From: Lichenicola sp965198655
GTDB taxonomy: Bacteria > Pseudomonadota > Alphaproteobacteria > Acetobacterales > Acetobacteraceae
Assembly (NCBI GenBank): GCA_965198655.1
Contig: OZ240668.1
Location: 1,426,001 to 1,490,000, forward strand
Length of the DNA: 64,000 bases
Direction: 5' to 3'
The notes under the pieces were generated by a model, which was not told where the DNA came from, searched no databases, and saw nothing but the letters and a program-made list of their open reading frames with translations. Below, piece by piece: positions 43,641 through 52,745 of this stretch. The position numbers and the translations under genes are program-made. The first letter of the stretch is position 1; the number at the start of each line of letters is the position of its first letter.

Positions 43641-44381
43641 CTAGTCGAGCATCATCCGCTCGACCGAGCCGGTTCGATCGGATGATGTCCTGGCGCGGAG
43701 CATGACGGGCCACGCCGACGCGGCGGCGGCCAGCAGCAGGACGAACAGCGTGGTCGACAGCGCCAGCCCCAGCCGGCCGGCGGCGAAATCGCCGGCGGTG
43801 GTGCCGGCCGAGCGGATCGCCACCACCGCGAGCCAGTAGCCGAGCCGGCTGGGTACTATCCCGGCCAGGGCGAGCACCAGGCATGGCAGCATCCCCAGCA
43901 ACACGGTGGCCGGGCCGGTGCCGAGCCCGGCCGCTCCCGCGACCGCGTCGCCGATCGCGGTGCCGAGCGCGCCGGCCGCCAGCATCGCCGCCCAATACCG
44001 ACCGCCGGTCGCCATCCTGCCCTCGCCCCCGACCCGCCGCCGGCGGATCGGCAGGGCCAGTACCAGCGTCGCCAGCCCGAGCCCCGCGATCGTGCCCGGG
44101 TAGGGCAGGCGCAGGTCGTGCGTCAGCAGGTCGGCCGCGTTGGTGGCCGCCATGCGCACCAGCAGGATCGCCGTCCAGTAGAAGCCGGTGCCGCGTCGGT
44201 CGCTGCGCCGTTCCAGCAGCAGCGTCGCCGCAAGGCACACGGCCAGGATCGGCAGACCATTAGCGTGGCCCAGACCGAGCCCGTGCGCTTCCAGGTCGCC
44301 GGCGTTGGCGCCGGCGATGCTGGCGAGGCACAGCGCCACCCAGTAGGTGCGGTCGAGGCGTGGAACGTGGACGAGCTGCAT
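43641..44381 (-). CDS. Membrane protein with four internal repeats (COG4705-like)
   Basis: A 246-residue integral membrane protein with about eight hydrophobic segments. The sequence is built from four copies of one unit: a YW(V/T/A/L)A start, a helix, a Gly/Ala-Thr/Asn turn with Gly-Asp or Ala-Asp, and an LGL-type end. Visible phrases are ANAGDLEAHGLGLG, ATNAADLLTHDLRL, GTAIGDAVAGAAGLG and GTTAGDFAAGRLGL. This matches the COG4705 'membrane-anchored protein' pattern; function unknown. I start at ATG 44381, since the upstream frame is Arg-rich and non-conserved. Convergent with the esterase. Confidence 0.83.
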   Translation of the reverse strand: MQLVHVPRLDRTYWVALCLASIAGANAGDLEAHGLGLGHANGLPILAVCLAATLLLERRSDRRGTGFYWTAILLVRMAATNAADLLTHDLRLPYPGTIAGLGLATLVLALPIRRRRVGGEGRMATGGRYWAAMLAAGALGTAIGDAVAGAAGLGTGPATVLLGMLPCLVLALAGIVPSRLGYWLAVVAIRSAGTTAGDFAAGRLGLALSTTLFVLLLAAAASAWPVMLRARTSSDRTGSVERMMLD

Positions 44382-44527
44382 CGCGTCGGCATCCGGCTGC
44401 GTCGGGGTATTGGCCCGATGGCGACGGCATCGGCAACGCCCGGCGCATGATCGTTTGATGACGGCGCGCCGCCGTCGCCTCCGTCTGTGGTCTTGACCCG
44501 CAGGCACTCGTGCCGACATCTCCGGAC

Positions 44528-45046
44528 ATGAGCGTCGCCGACAGGATCAACCAGTTCGACGGGTTTCTGCTGGACCGCGTGTTCCAGCCGATGGTCGACC
44601 GGCTGCCGGAGCGGCCATCCGGCTTCGACGTCGGCATGAGCCTGCAGCTCGGCGCCGTGGTGCTGGACGCGGCCTCGCTGGTGGCCATGATCGCCACCGG
44701 CCGCATGGGCTTCGGCAACGGCATGTGGAACGGGCTGACCTGGCTGTTCGCGGCGTTCTTCTACGTGTCGATCGCCCGCCTGCGCCCGCTGGTGAAGCCG
44801 GGCCACGCCAACCCGCTGCGCCTGATGCTGCAAGGCCTGCGCCCGCTGTCGATCCCGTTCGCGGTCTATAGCCTGTGGATCATGTCGACCGCGTCGCCGC
44901 AACTGGTGATGGCACTGCGCTTCAACGCGCTGGCCAACCTGGTCTACGTGGTCGGGCTCTACCTGATCTCCTGCCAGCCTAGGCCGCCTGCATATCGGCG
45001 TACGGTGGTGGACTGGACGCCGCGCACGGTGCGCGGCAAGGCGTGA
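44528..45046 (+). CDS. Hypothetical membrane protein
   Basis: A 172-residue protein that I do not recognise. An N-terminal polar part (VADRINQFDGFLLDRVFQPMVDRLPERPSGFDVGMSL) is followed by about four hydrophobic segments: LGAVVLDAASLVAMIATG, LTWLFAAFFYVSIARL, LSIPFAVYSLWIMS and NLVYVVGLYLISC. It ends in a basic tail. The start is ATG 44528; GTG 44510 is an alternative. It diverges from the four-repeat membrane protein over 146 bp and is followed by a hairpin-rich repeat. Confidence 0.75.
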   Translation: MSVADRINQFDGFLLDRVFQPMVDRLPERPSGFDVGMSLQLGAVVLDAASLVAMIATGRMGFGNGMWNGLTWLFAAFFYVSIARLRPLVKPGHANPLRLMLQGLRPLSIPFAVYSLWIMSTASPQLVMALRFNALANLVYVVGLYLISCQPRPPAYRRTVVDWTPRTVRGKA

Positions 45047-45052
45047 GGAAGT

Positions 45053-45171
45053 AAGGCCAGGGCTCTGCCCTGGACCCGCTGGGGCCGGAGGCCCCAGACC
45101 CCTTTTACTTTAAGAATTGGGTTTGAAGGGCTCCGCCCTTCATGGGGTCCAGGAGCAACGCCCCTGGCCTT
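45053..45171. repeat. Hairpin-rich intergenic repeat with 10-bp terminal inverted repeats
   Basis: The ends AAGGCCAGGG (45053-45062) and CCCTGGCCTT (45162-45171) are perfect inverted repeats. Inside are three perfect hairpins, each with a 3-base loop: CCAGGGC/GCCCTGG, CTGGGGCC/GGCCCCAG, and GAAGGGC/GCCCTTC. Inner arms GGACCC and GGGTCC also pair. No coding capacity. The sequence TTTTACTTTAAGAATT in the centre is oddly AT-rich. A related element lies at 54502-54599. Confidence 0.8.
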
Positions 45172-45187
45172 CGCCGTCCACCGAACC

Positions 45188-47110
45188 TCAGCGCACCCGC
45201 ACCGAAACGTGGTCGGTCAGCCCGTCTGCATCGATCACCGACAGGGTGTAGAACCCCGGGCCGGATGGCAACCAATTCACACTCCGGCTCACCGGCCGCG
45301 ACGGCAATGCCGTGCCGTCGACCAGGTACCTGATCGGGCGCCTGCCGCCCATCACCCGGAGCGGCACCGCCCCGTCCATCGCCAGCTCCGCTCCCGGCGG
45401 CGGGAACAGGATACGCAGCGACGGGTCCGCCACCGTCGCCACCGGAGCGGTGTTCGTCCCCGGCAGCGCCGCCTCCGGCGTGACGCGCGGCGCCGGCGGC
45501 AGCAGGGCGAACAGTTGCGACAGCACCGGCAGCGCGCCGTCACGGCCGGTGGCGCCCTCCACCGCGGTGCCGTCCGGCCGTCCGAGCCAGACCGCGCCCA
45601 CGTGCGCGGCGTCGAAGCCGAGCGCCCAGGCGTCGCGGCCGCCCCAACTGGTGCCGGTCTTCCAGGCGATGCCGGTTGGCCCGCCGTCGGGGAAGTCGCG
45701 CGTCAGCACCTCCGCCACCAGGCGCGCCGCACTGGCCTGCAGCAGCGGCCGCGCCGGGTCGGGCGCCTCGGCCAGCAGCCGCAGCCGGTGCACGCTGCCG
45801 TCGGTCGCCAGCCCCGCATACAGCGCCGCCAGCTCGCGCATCTGGATGCCGCCGCCGCCGAGCGCCATCGGCAAGGAGGCCGCGCTGTGCGGCGGCAGCG
45901 CCAGCCCGGCGCCGGCGCCGTCCAGCCAGGCCAGGAACCGTTCCGGCCCGATCCGGTCCAGCAGCGCTACCGCCGGCAGGTTCAGCGAGCGGCGCAGCGC
46001 GTCGGCCGCCGTCACCGGGGCGGTGAAGCGGTGGTCGAAGTTCTCCGGCGCGTAGCGGCCGAAATGACGCGGCAGGTCGCTCAGCACCGTGTCCGGCCGT
46101 GCCAGGCCGTCCTGGAACGCCAGCCCGTAGAGCATCGGCTTCAGCGCCGAGCCGGGCGAGCGCACCGCCCGGGTCAGGTCCAGCCCGCCCGACCGCGCCG
46201 GGGTGCCGTCGCCCGAGGCGACCGCCAGCAGCGTGTGGCCGGCCGCGTCGCCGATCAGTGCTGCGGCATTCATCCGCTCCGGCGCGCCGGCGAGGGTGCG
46301 GGCGAGTAGCGACTCCAGCCCGGTCTGCAGCGCGAGGTCGAGCGTCGTGCGCAGCACTGGCTGGCGCGGCAGGGTCCTGATCGCCGCCATCGCGTGCGAC
46401 GGGAACGGGAGCCGCCGCGTCGGAAGCGGCGCCTCCTGCGCCGTCGGCGCCGTGCCCAGCAGCCGGTCGCGCAGGGCCAGCGCGCGATCCGGATGGCGGT
46501 CCGGCCGCAGCGCCTCCGGCCGACGCGGGATGGCCACCAGCAGCGCCGACTGCGCCCGGTCGAGTGCGGCCGCATCCACGCCGAACCAGGCCCGCGCCCC
46601 CGCCTTCACCCCTTCGAGGTTGCCGCCGAACGGCGCCAAGGTCAGCCACACCTCCAGCACCCCGTTCTTGCCCAGCCGCTCCTCAAGCTGGGTGGCGCGG
46701 AACAGCTCGATCAGCTTGGAGCGCAGCGTACGCGGCCTGGGCTCCAGCAGGCGCGCCGCCTGCATGGCCAGCGTCGAGCCGCCGGACACCACGTGCCCGG
46801 CCACCGCCCATTGCAGCGTTGCCCGCAGCAGCGCCGCCGGGTCGATCGCGGCATGTTCGCGGTAGCGGCGGTCCTCGGTGCGGAGCAGCAGCGACAGGAA
46901 CACCGGCGCCACTTCGTCCGGCCGGGTGTCGAGCCGCCAGACCCCGCCCGGCGCCGGCAGCTCGGCCAGCAGCCGGCCGTTCCGGTCCAGCACCTCCGTG
47001 CCCAGCGAGCGCATCCGCGACAGGTCGGGCGGGCAGGCTTGGTCGAGCACGCCCAGCAGGCCGGGCAGCAGCGCCGGCAGCGCCAGAAGCAGGGGCCAGC
47101 GCCGCGTCAT
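45188..47110 (-). CDS. pbpC: Penicillin-binding protein 1C (bifunctional)
   Basis: A 640-residue class A PBP of the PbpC type. An N-terminal membrane anchor is followed by glycosyltransferase motifs (RTEDRRYREHAAID, GGSTLAMQAARLLEPRPR). The transpeptidase has SALK near residue 320, SLN in RRSLNLPAV, and KTG in WKTGTSWGGRDAW near 483. A C-terminal BiPBP_C domain (about 545-640) is diagnostic. It polymerises and may crosslink peptidoglycan. It lies downstream of the alpha-2-macroglobulin gene, the conserved pair found in many Gram-negatives. Confidence 0.95.
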   Translation of the reverse strand: MTRRWPLLLALPALLPGLLGVLDQACPPDLSRMRSLGTEVLDRNGRLLAELPAPGGVWRLDTRPDEVAPVFLSLLLRTEDRRYREHAAIDPAALLRATLQWAVAGHVVSGGSTLAMQAARLLEPRPRTLRSKLIELFRATQLEERLGKNGVLEVWLTLAPFGGNLEGVKAGARAWFGVDAAALDRAQSALLVAIPRRPEALRPDRHPDRALALRDRLLGTAPTAQEAPLPTRRLPFPSHAMAAIRTLPRQPVLRTTLDLALQTGLESLLARTLAGAPERMNAAALIGDAAGHTLLAVASGDGTPARSGGLDLTRAVRSPGSALKPMLYGLAFQDGLARPDTVLSDLPRHFGRYAPENFDHRFTAPVTAADALRRSLNLPAVALLDRIGPERFLAWLDGAGAGLALPPHSAASLPMALGGGGIQMRELAALYAGLATDGSVHRLRLLAEAPDPARPLLQASAARLVAEVLTRDFPDGGPTGIAWKTGTSWGGRDAWALGFDAAHVGAVWLGRPDGTAVEGATGRDGALPVLSQLFALLPPAPRVTPEAALPGTNTAPVATVADPSLRILFPPPGAELAMDGAVPLRVMGGRRPIRYLVDGTALPSRPVSRSVNWLPSGPGFYTLSVIDADGLTDHVSVRVR

Positions 47111-47130
47111 GGACGGGTCCGCCTTCGCCC

Positions 47131-47150
47131 ATCAAGCCGGTTGGCTTGAT
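47131..47150. repeat. Perfect 8-bp hairpin upstream of pbpC
   Basis: ATCAAGCC and GGCTTGAT pair perfectly around GGTT, 21 bp before the pbpC ATG. It could affect pbpC translation or be part of the adjacent structured element. Confidence 0.6.
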
Positions 47151-47202
47151 CGCTAAAGACCTTAGGCTCCGGAGATCGTTTTGCTGACCTCATCAAACTC
47201 CC

Positions 47203-47376
47203 AAAAGGCCGTCCGGGAATGGGGTGTGCCGAGCGAGAGCGTTCCGCCGCGCCAGCGGCGGAACGTGCCCGGCGTGAGGATCGAGAACCGTAGCGGAGCG
47301 GCCTCCTGGCCGTGAGCAACGGAAGCGCAGAGCCTCGCGTCGGATCGCCGGCACAGCGCATTCCCGGACGGCTTTT
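47203..47376. repeat. 174-nt structured inverted-repeat element between alpha-2-macroglobulin and pbpC
   Basis: The ends form a long inverted repeat. AAAAGGCCGTCCGGGAATG at 47203-47221, continuing to TGTGCCG, pairs with CATTCCCGGACGGCTTTT at 47359-47376, about 26 of 29 positions with one extra base. Inside is a perfect 11-bp hairpin CGTTCCGCCGC/GCGGCGGAACG (47240-47265) and a GGCC-TCCT-GGCC hairpin (47300-47311). The right end abuts the alpha-2-macroglobulin stop codon. No ORF of note. It resembles a MITE-like element or structured RNA. Confidence 0.75.
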
Positions 47377-50300
47377 CAGCCGGGCGGCTGCACGACGATG
47401 GTGCCGCCACCCTGCCGGGCGAACAGGCCCGGCTGATACATGTCGGCGAGGTCGGCGCCGGGAAGGCTGAAGCTGCCGACGGTGACCGCGCGCAGCCGGA
47501 TCGCGAGGCGGAAGCCGGGCTGCTCCCGGGTCAGGGTCATCACCGCGGTGTAGCGGTCGTCCGACGCAGGCAGCGCCAGCGTGGGGGTGAGCGTGCCGAG
47601 CCAGTTCATCTCCGGCATCGTGCCGGGGCCGAGGCGGGCGACGATCTCCCAGCCGGCCGGCAGGCCCTGCAACAGCCTGACCTGGTGGTCGCGATCGTTG
47701 TTGTCGAGCCGTCCCTCGAACAGCAGCACGAACTCGGTGTCGCGCGCGAGGTGGTCGAGGTCGAGCGGCTTGCCGTCGAGGGTGAGGAAGCGGCGGCTGA
47801 TCCGCATCCCGCTGCGGCTGGCCGGCGGCGCCTGCGCCGGCGTCCCGGTGATCGACACCGCCTGCCAGATCGCGGCGTCGCCCAGGTTGCGCACCGGTCC
47901 CGGGGTCGGCAGCGGCAACGTCACCAGGGCCGCCGGCGTGACCGCCGCGCCGTCGCGGCTGATACGCACCGGTGCGGCCCCGCTGCCAGCGGCGAGGGCG
48001 GCGGCGGCGAGCCAGGCTTCCTGCTGCGTGTCCAGTTGGTCCGGCTTCAGGTCCGCTCCGGGAAGGCCGGCCAGCAACGCGCGCAGCCGCTCCGGCGACG
48101 CACCGTTCTCGCTCATCAGCACCACGAGCGCTGCGCGGTCGCGCAGCGGGTCTCCATAGTCGTAGGCCCAATCGTCGCGCCGCCCGTCCCCGGCGGCGGC
48201 GAAGGCGGCGTCCGCGCGCGGCCGGTCGTTGCCGATCGCCAGCGCCGCTCCGAGCTGCGCCCGCGACAACGGCGTGGGCAGGTGGTCGATCTGCTCGAAC
48301 AGGACACGCGCCCGGCCGATCCGGCCTTCGCCGCCGAGCGCCAGCACGTAGAGCGCGTAGGCTTCCCGCGCCCGCTGCTCGGGGGTGTCGTCGTCGCCGT
48401 CGAGCAGGTCCGACTGGTAGTGCAGCGCGTCGTGCAGGGCCTGATCCGGCACCACCGCTCCGGCGTGCCGGGCGCGGAGCAGGAACTCGGTCGCGTAGGC
48501 GGACAGCCACGGCTCGGCCGTGTCGCTGGCGTTCCAGAGCCCGAACCCGCCGTCGTAACGCTGCCGGTCCAGCACGAACCCGACCAGGCGCTGCAGCCGT
48601 GCTGCGCGGTCCGCGTCCGGCGTCCCGGCCGGAACGAAGGTCAGCGGCAGGCCCTTGCTGCTGGCCTGTTCCAGGCAGAACAGCGGATAAACGTCGAGGT
48701 CGGCGAGCAGCCCGCCTGCGCCATAGCGCACCGCGCCGCCGAAGCTGGCGGACGCGGTCCAGGTGCCGGACAGGTAGTCCGCCGCCGGCACCGGCATCGA
48801 GGCGTCGGCACCCGGACCGAGTGCCGTGACCGCGGCCACGGTGATGCGCGGCCGGCTGCTGTGCAGCCCGAGGGTCGCCTCGTGATGCGCGTGGAAGCCG
48901 TCCGGCCCGTCGACGTCCAGGCGGAGCGTCGCCGTGCCGGCCCCGGTGGCGCGCAGCAGCACCGTCGGGATCGCTTGCGCGCCTTGCGCCAGCGCCACCG
49001 CGCCGCTGTCGGCACCCTCCAGCGCGACCGGCCCGCTCGCGCCGAGCCGCCAGCCGACCCGTCCCGCCGGCAGCTCCACGTTCTGCAGCAGCAGCCCGAT
49101 CCGCGCCTCGTCGCCCGGCGCCAGGAACCGCGGCAGCAGCGGGGTCGCCACCAGCCGGTCGCGCACCAGCATGTCGGCGCTGGCCGATCCAACCCGGGTG
49201 CCGTCCCAGCTCACCGCCATCAGCCGCACCTGCCCGCTGAAGTCCGGCATCGGCAGCGAAACGTCGAGGTTGCCGTCGCTATCCGCGCGCATCGGCGCCT
49301 GGAACAGCGACAGGATCACCTGCGGGATGTTCGGCTTGTCGTTGCCGTTCTCGTCGCCGCCCTGCGCCAGCAGCGCCGCCTCGCCCGACGCCGGCGCGAT
49401 CAGGTGGCCCCAGTCGTCGCGCACGTCGATGCCGAGCCGGCGGCGGCCGAGGAAGTGCGCCGCCGGATCGGGTGCCGCGAAGTCGGTCAGCCGCAGGATC
49501 CCCTCGTCGACCGCGGCCACGCTGGCCCAAGCGCCGGGTGCGGTGTGCAGCCGCACATGCGCCACTGCGCCGGGACGCACCACCGGCGGTGCCGCGAACG
49601 CCGCCTTGAGGTGGCGCGCCGCCGGGTCGATCGGCAGCCAGACCAGGCCGATCGCCCGCTTCGGCCGGTCCCGGCCGTTCCCGGGGCGGTAGGCGTGCAC
49701 GGCGACATAGGCGCCCGGTCCCCAGGCCGGGTCCACCGGGACGTCGAAGGTCGAGCCCGACTTCGCCACCGAAACCTCGCGGTGCGACAGCACGCGGTCG
49801 GTCAGCACCAGCAGGGTGGCGATGCCGTCGAACGGCGCCGACACGTGCACGTGCGCCACCTGGCCTGCGGCATAGCGGGCGCGGTCGGTCGACGCCGCGG
49901 CGGCATCGGGCACGTCGGGATCGGTCGAGTCGCTCCAGCCGGCGTAGAAGCGCATCGAGCTCGCCGCCAGCCCGCCCGCCTGCTCGACCTCCAGCCGGTA
50001 GCGGCCGAACCCGAGCCGTCGCGCCAGGTGCAGGGTGCCCGACTGCGGGATCGATACGTCGCGGCTGTCGACCGTGGTGTCGTGGTAGACGGTCTCGTAG
50101 CTGGCGAGCGAGTCGCGCAGCACCAGCCGCCAGTCCGGGTCCTCGCGCACGAGGCGTAGGTGCGCGCGCAGCGGGATACGGCGCCCGTCGGGATCGATCG
50201 CGGCGACCTCGAACCCTGCCTCGGCGCCGTCGTCGACGGAGTCGCGGAAGTCCGGCTTGATGCCGATCAGCGGTCCGTTTGCTCGCACCGGCAGGTCGGC

Positions 50301-52484
50301 GTGCGCCCGCGCCCCGTGTCCGGATGGGTCGTTCACGATCACGTCGAGATGCGCCTGCACCGGATGGGTGCTGTCCGGCGCCGAGGCGAGCGCCAGGGAC
50401 AGGGTGGTGCGGCCCGCCTGGTCCGTCGCCGGCAGGATGCTGCGGATCGCCTGCGGCGCGAACTGCTCGTCGACCAGCCCGACCCGGTAGCCGGGCAGAG
50501 CAGGTGCCGCGTCCGCCGCGTCCAGCGCCAGCGTGGCACTGCCGACCAGCCCCGCCGCCGGCGCGCCGTAGAGGAACCGCGCCGCGACCGGCACCGGCAC
50601 CGTCGCACCCGGCGCCAGCACGGCCGGCAGCGCGCCGAGCGTCACCGCCATCCGGTCCGGCACGAAGGCGTCGACCTTGAACTGGGTTTGCCCCACCGGC
50701 GGCAGCGACGGGTCGGTCAGCAGCTCCACGGTCCACAGGCCCGAGACGGCGCCGTTCCCGAGCGTCACCGCAAGGTGCGCCGAGGCGTCGCCGGTGGCCG
50801 CGGCCGGCCCCTCGAAGAACACCTGGGCGTTCGGCCGGCGCACCCGGATCCGCACCGGCGTCGACACCGGCCGGCCGGCCGGGTCGCGCAGCAGCGCCAT
50901 CACCTGCATCGTCTCGCCCGGCCGGTAGATGCCGCGGTCGAGCCAGACGAAGCCGTCCACCGGCCCGGGCTGTGGCAGGCCGCCGGTGCCGCGTCCGGAC
51001 AGGTCGAACGCGGCGGTGTCGAGGTCGAGGCTGACGAAGTCGGTGCCGCCGCCGCCGCCGAGCGGGGCCATGCCCTGGATCGTTGACGGCGCCAGCGGGC
51101 CGCTGCCGGCCAGGAGCGGCCGGGCGAAGTGCGCGAAGCCGTCGGCGCCGGTGTCGGTTTCGGCCAGGATGTCGTTGTTGTGCGCCAGCAGGCGCAGGTG
51201 CACGCCGGGGCGCGGCCGCGCGTCGGAATAGCCGCGCAGTTGCACCGTGAGGCCGTCGGCGCCACGCCAGACCGTGGGGGCCAGGTCGGTCTGCAGCACT
51301 GGCTGCACCGCCCCCGCCTCGTCGCGGTGCCCGTCATCCGGCACTACCGCCACCGCATACAGGCCGGGCAGGGTCATGGCGTCGGTCGGCAGCGGCAGCA
51401 CCGTTTGCTGCCGTTGGTTGCGTCCGTAGTGCGGAATCGTGGCATGGCCGGACCAGACGATCCGCGTCCCGTCGTCGAGGTTCTGCGCCACGTACTCGTC
51501 CATCGCCTTGCCCAGGCTGTGGTCCAGCGTCCAGGGCTCGATCGTGCGCTCGCTGAAGTAGGCGATGCGTATCTTCACCGCCGCGATGTTGGTGCTGGCC
51601 AGCACGATGCGCGGCGCTTGTCCGCGCGGCAGCAGGAACATGCGGTTGTCGAACGAGAGCAGCGTCGAGCGGTCGCCGACCACCAGCGGCACCTCCGCCG
51701 CCTGCGCCAGCCGGAAGCCGAGCTGGCCCGGCATCCCGGCGCGTATCGTCGCCTGCGTGGTTGCGGCGAGCGGCAGGCCGGAGATGCAGATCTGGTCGTC
51801 CTCGCGGGTGATCGCCGCGTCCTTCGGCGCCGGCGACAGGGTGATCCAGTCCTCGGGATGGAAGTCGTTGCGCCGAGAGGGCGGCGCGTTGAAGCCGATG
51901 CAGGCGCGCGGCGGCTCCGCGTCCGCCTCCACCCGGACCCGGCGCACGCGCAGCCCGCCACCCTCCAGCACCGCCAGCCGCGATCGGTAGCCGGCATCCC
52001 CGGGCGCGATCGCCACCGCCCATTCCAGCGCCTGGCCCGCCTGCTCCGGCCGGTGCTGCGCCACCAGCGCGTCGGCCACCGCCGCGTAGGCGTCCGCCTT
52101 CGCCGACCCGTCTTTGGCCTGCTCTTGCGCCTGCCAGGCCGCGTCCAGCGCGCGTACCGGGTCGGGACGGGTTCGCGCCAGCTCTTCCCGCGCCAGCAGG
52201 ATCCAGAGGCTGGGACTGGCCTCCTCCATGCCGAGCCGGTTCTCGAGCGCGTTCGCGGCGGCGTCGTGATCGCCCTTGGCGAATGCCGCGTTGAACGCTG
52301 TCTCCGCCTGCTTCCGCTCGGCGTCGTTGCCACCCGCCGGATGCCGCTCGGACAACGACGTGGCGAAGTCGTCGCTGTCCGTCGCGACCCCCGGCAGATC
52401 GAGATCGTCGGCCACGGCCGGCATCGCCCAGCATAGGCACAGCGCCAGGGTCGCCACCAGGCGGGACACCGTCCGACCGACCAT
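47376..52484 (-). CDS. Bacterial alpha-2-macroglobulin (YfhM-like) family protein
   Basis: A 1702-residue periplasmic protein. A cleavable signal peptide (about residues 1-25, ending MPAVA before DD) lacks a convincing lipobox, unlike E. coli YfhM. Macroglobulin-like beta domains fill the first 1000 residues (FVWLDRGIYRPGETMQVMALLRD, then the complement-type region VILSLFQAPMRADSDGN). The thioester motif CLEQ lies near residue 1270 (FCLEQASSKG) within the helical TED domain. Such proteins trap proteases covalently to protect the cell wall. pbpC follows in the same direction. The start has GGAGG 5 nt upstream. Confidence 0.93.
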   Translation of the reverse strand: MVGRTVSRLVATLALCLCWAMPAVADDLDLPGVATDSDDFATSLSERHPAGGNDAERKQAETAFNAAFAKGDHDAAANALENRLGMEEASPSLWILLAREELARTRPDPVRALDAAWQAQEQAKDGSAKADAYAAVADALVAQHRPEQAGQALEWAVAIAPGDAGYRSRLAVLEGGGLRVRRVRVEADAEPPRACIGFNAPPSRRNDFHPEDWITLSPAPKDAAITREDDQICISGLPLAATTQATIRAGMPGQLGFRLAQAAEVPLVVGDRSTLLSFDNRMFLLPRGQAPRIVLASTNIAAVKIRIAYFSERTIEPWTLDHSLGKAMDEYVAQNLDDGTRIVWSGHATIPHYGRNQRQQTVLPLPTDAMTLPGLYAVAVVPDDGHRDEAGAVQPVLQTDLAPTVWRGADGLTVQLRGYSDARPRPGVHLRLLAHNNDILAETDTGADGFAHFARPLLAGSGPLAPSTIQGMAPLGGGGGTDFVSLDLDTAAFDLSGRGTGGLPQPGPVDGFVWLDRGIYRPGETMQVMALLRDPAGRPVSTPVRIRVRRPNAQVFFEGPAAATGDASAHLAVTLGNGAVSGLWTVELLTDPSLPPVGQTQFKVDAFVPDRMAVTLGALPAVLAPGATVPVPVAARFLYGAPAAGLVGSATLALDAADAAPALPGYRVGLVDEQFAPQAIRSILPATDQAGRTTLSLALASAPDSTHPVQAHLDVIVNDPSGHGARAHADLPVRANGPLIGIKPDFRDSVDDGAEAGFEVAAIDPDGRRIPLRAHLRLVREDPDWRLVLRDSLASYETVYHDTTVDSRDVSIPQSGTLHLARRLGFGRYRLEVEQAGGLAASSMRFYAGWSDSTDPDVPDAAAASTDRARYAAGQVAHVHVSAPFDGIATLLVLTDRVLSHREVSVAKSGSTFDVPVDPAWGPGAYVAVHAYRPGNGRDRPKRAIGLVWLPIDPAARHLKAAFAAPPVVRPGAVAHVRLHTAPGAWASVAAVDEGILRLTDFAAPDPAAHFLGRRRLGIDVRDDWGHLIAPASGEAALLAQGGDENGNDKPNIPQVILSLFQAPMRADSDGNLDVSLPMPDFSGQVRLMAVSWDGTRVGSASADMLVRDRLVATPLLPRFLAPGDEARIGLLLQNVELPAGRVGWRLGASGPVALEGADSGAVALAQGAQAIPTVLLRATGAGTATLRLDVDGPDGFHAHHEATLGLHSSRPRITVAAVTALGPGADASMPVPAADYLSGTWTASASFGGAVRYGAGGLLADLDVYPLFCLEQASSKGLPLTFVPAGTPDADRAARLQRLVGFVLDRQRYDGGFGLWNASDTAEPWLSAYATEFLLRARHAGAVVPDQALHDALHYQSDLLDGDDDTPEQRAREAYALYVLALGGEGRIGRARVLFEQIDHLPTPLSRAQLGAALAIGNDRPRADAAFAAAGDGRRDDWAYDYGDPLRDRAALVVLMSENGASPERLRALLAGLPGADLKPDQLDTQQEAWLAAAALAAGSGAAPVRISRDGAAVTPAALVTLPLPTPGPVRNLGDAAIWQAVSITGTPAQAPPASRSGMRISRRFLTLDGKPLDLDHLARDTEFVLLFEGRLDNNDRDHQVRLLQGLPAGWEIVARLGPGTMPEMNWLGTLTPTLALPASDDRYTAVMTLTREQPGFRLAIRLRAVTVGSFSLPGADLADMYQPGLFARQGGGTIVVQPPG

Positions 52485-52560
52485 CCCGTCCTCCGCGCTT
52501 CTTCCCCTGTGCCGGGGAACAGCCTAGCGCGGATCGTTGTCGGAAGATATCGTTCCGGGA

Positions 52561-52728
52561 TCAGAAGTCGATGCAGCGGCCCTTGACGGTCCAGTCGCCG
52601 TAGCGGGTCGGATCGGCCTCCTTCGGGCCACCGACCTCGGGCGGAGGCGGGGCCTTCCCGTCGACGGTCGGGGCATCGGACGGCACGGGGGGAGTGGTGT
52701 CTGTCTTGTCGCTCATGTCATCCGACAT
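52561..52728 (-). CDS. DUF1674 protein, SdhAF4-like succinate dehydrogenase assembly factor
   Basis: A 55-residue protein with a polar, Pro-rich N-terminus and the diagnostic C-terminal block PTRYGDWTVKGRCIDF. SdhAF4-type proteins help insert FAD into SdhA. ATG 52728 is used; a second in-frame ATG at 52716 is possible. It lies 17 bp after ccmI in the same direction, so it may be the last gene of the ccm operon. Confidence 0.87.
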   Translation of the reverse strand: MSDDMSDKTDTTPPVPSDAPTVDGKAPPPPEVGGPKEADPTRYGDWTVKGRCIDF

Positions 52729-52745
52729 GGGGACGCTGCCGTGCT

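Noticed and set aside
47111..47375. Short gene between pbpC and the alpha-2-macroglobulin
   Set aside because: Open frames here are short, have no ribosome site and are dominated by inverted repeats.
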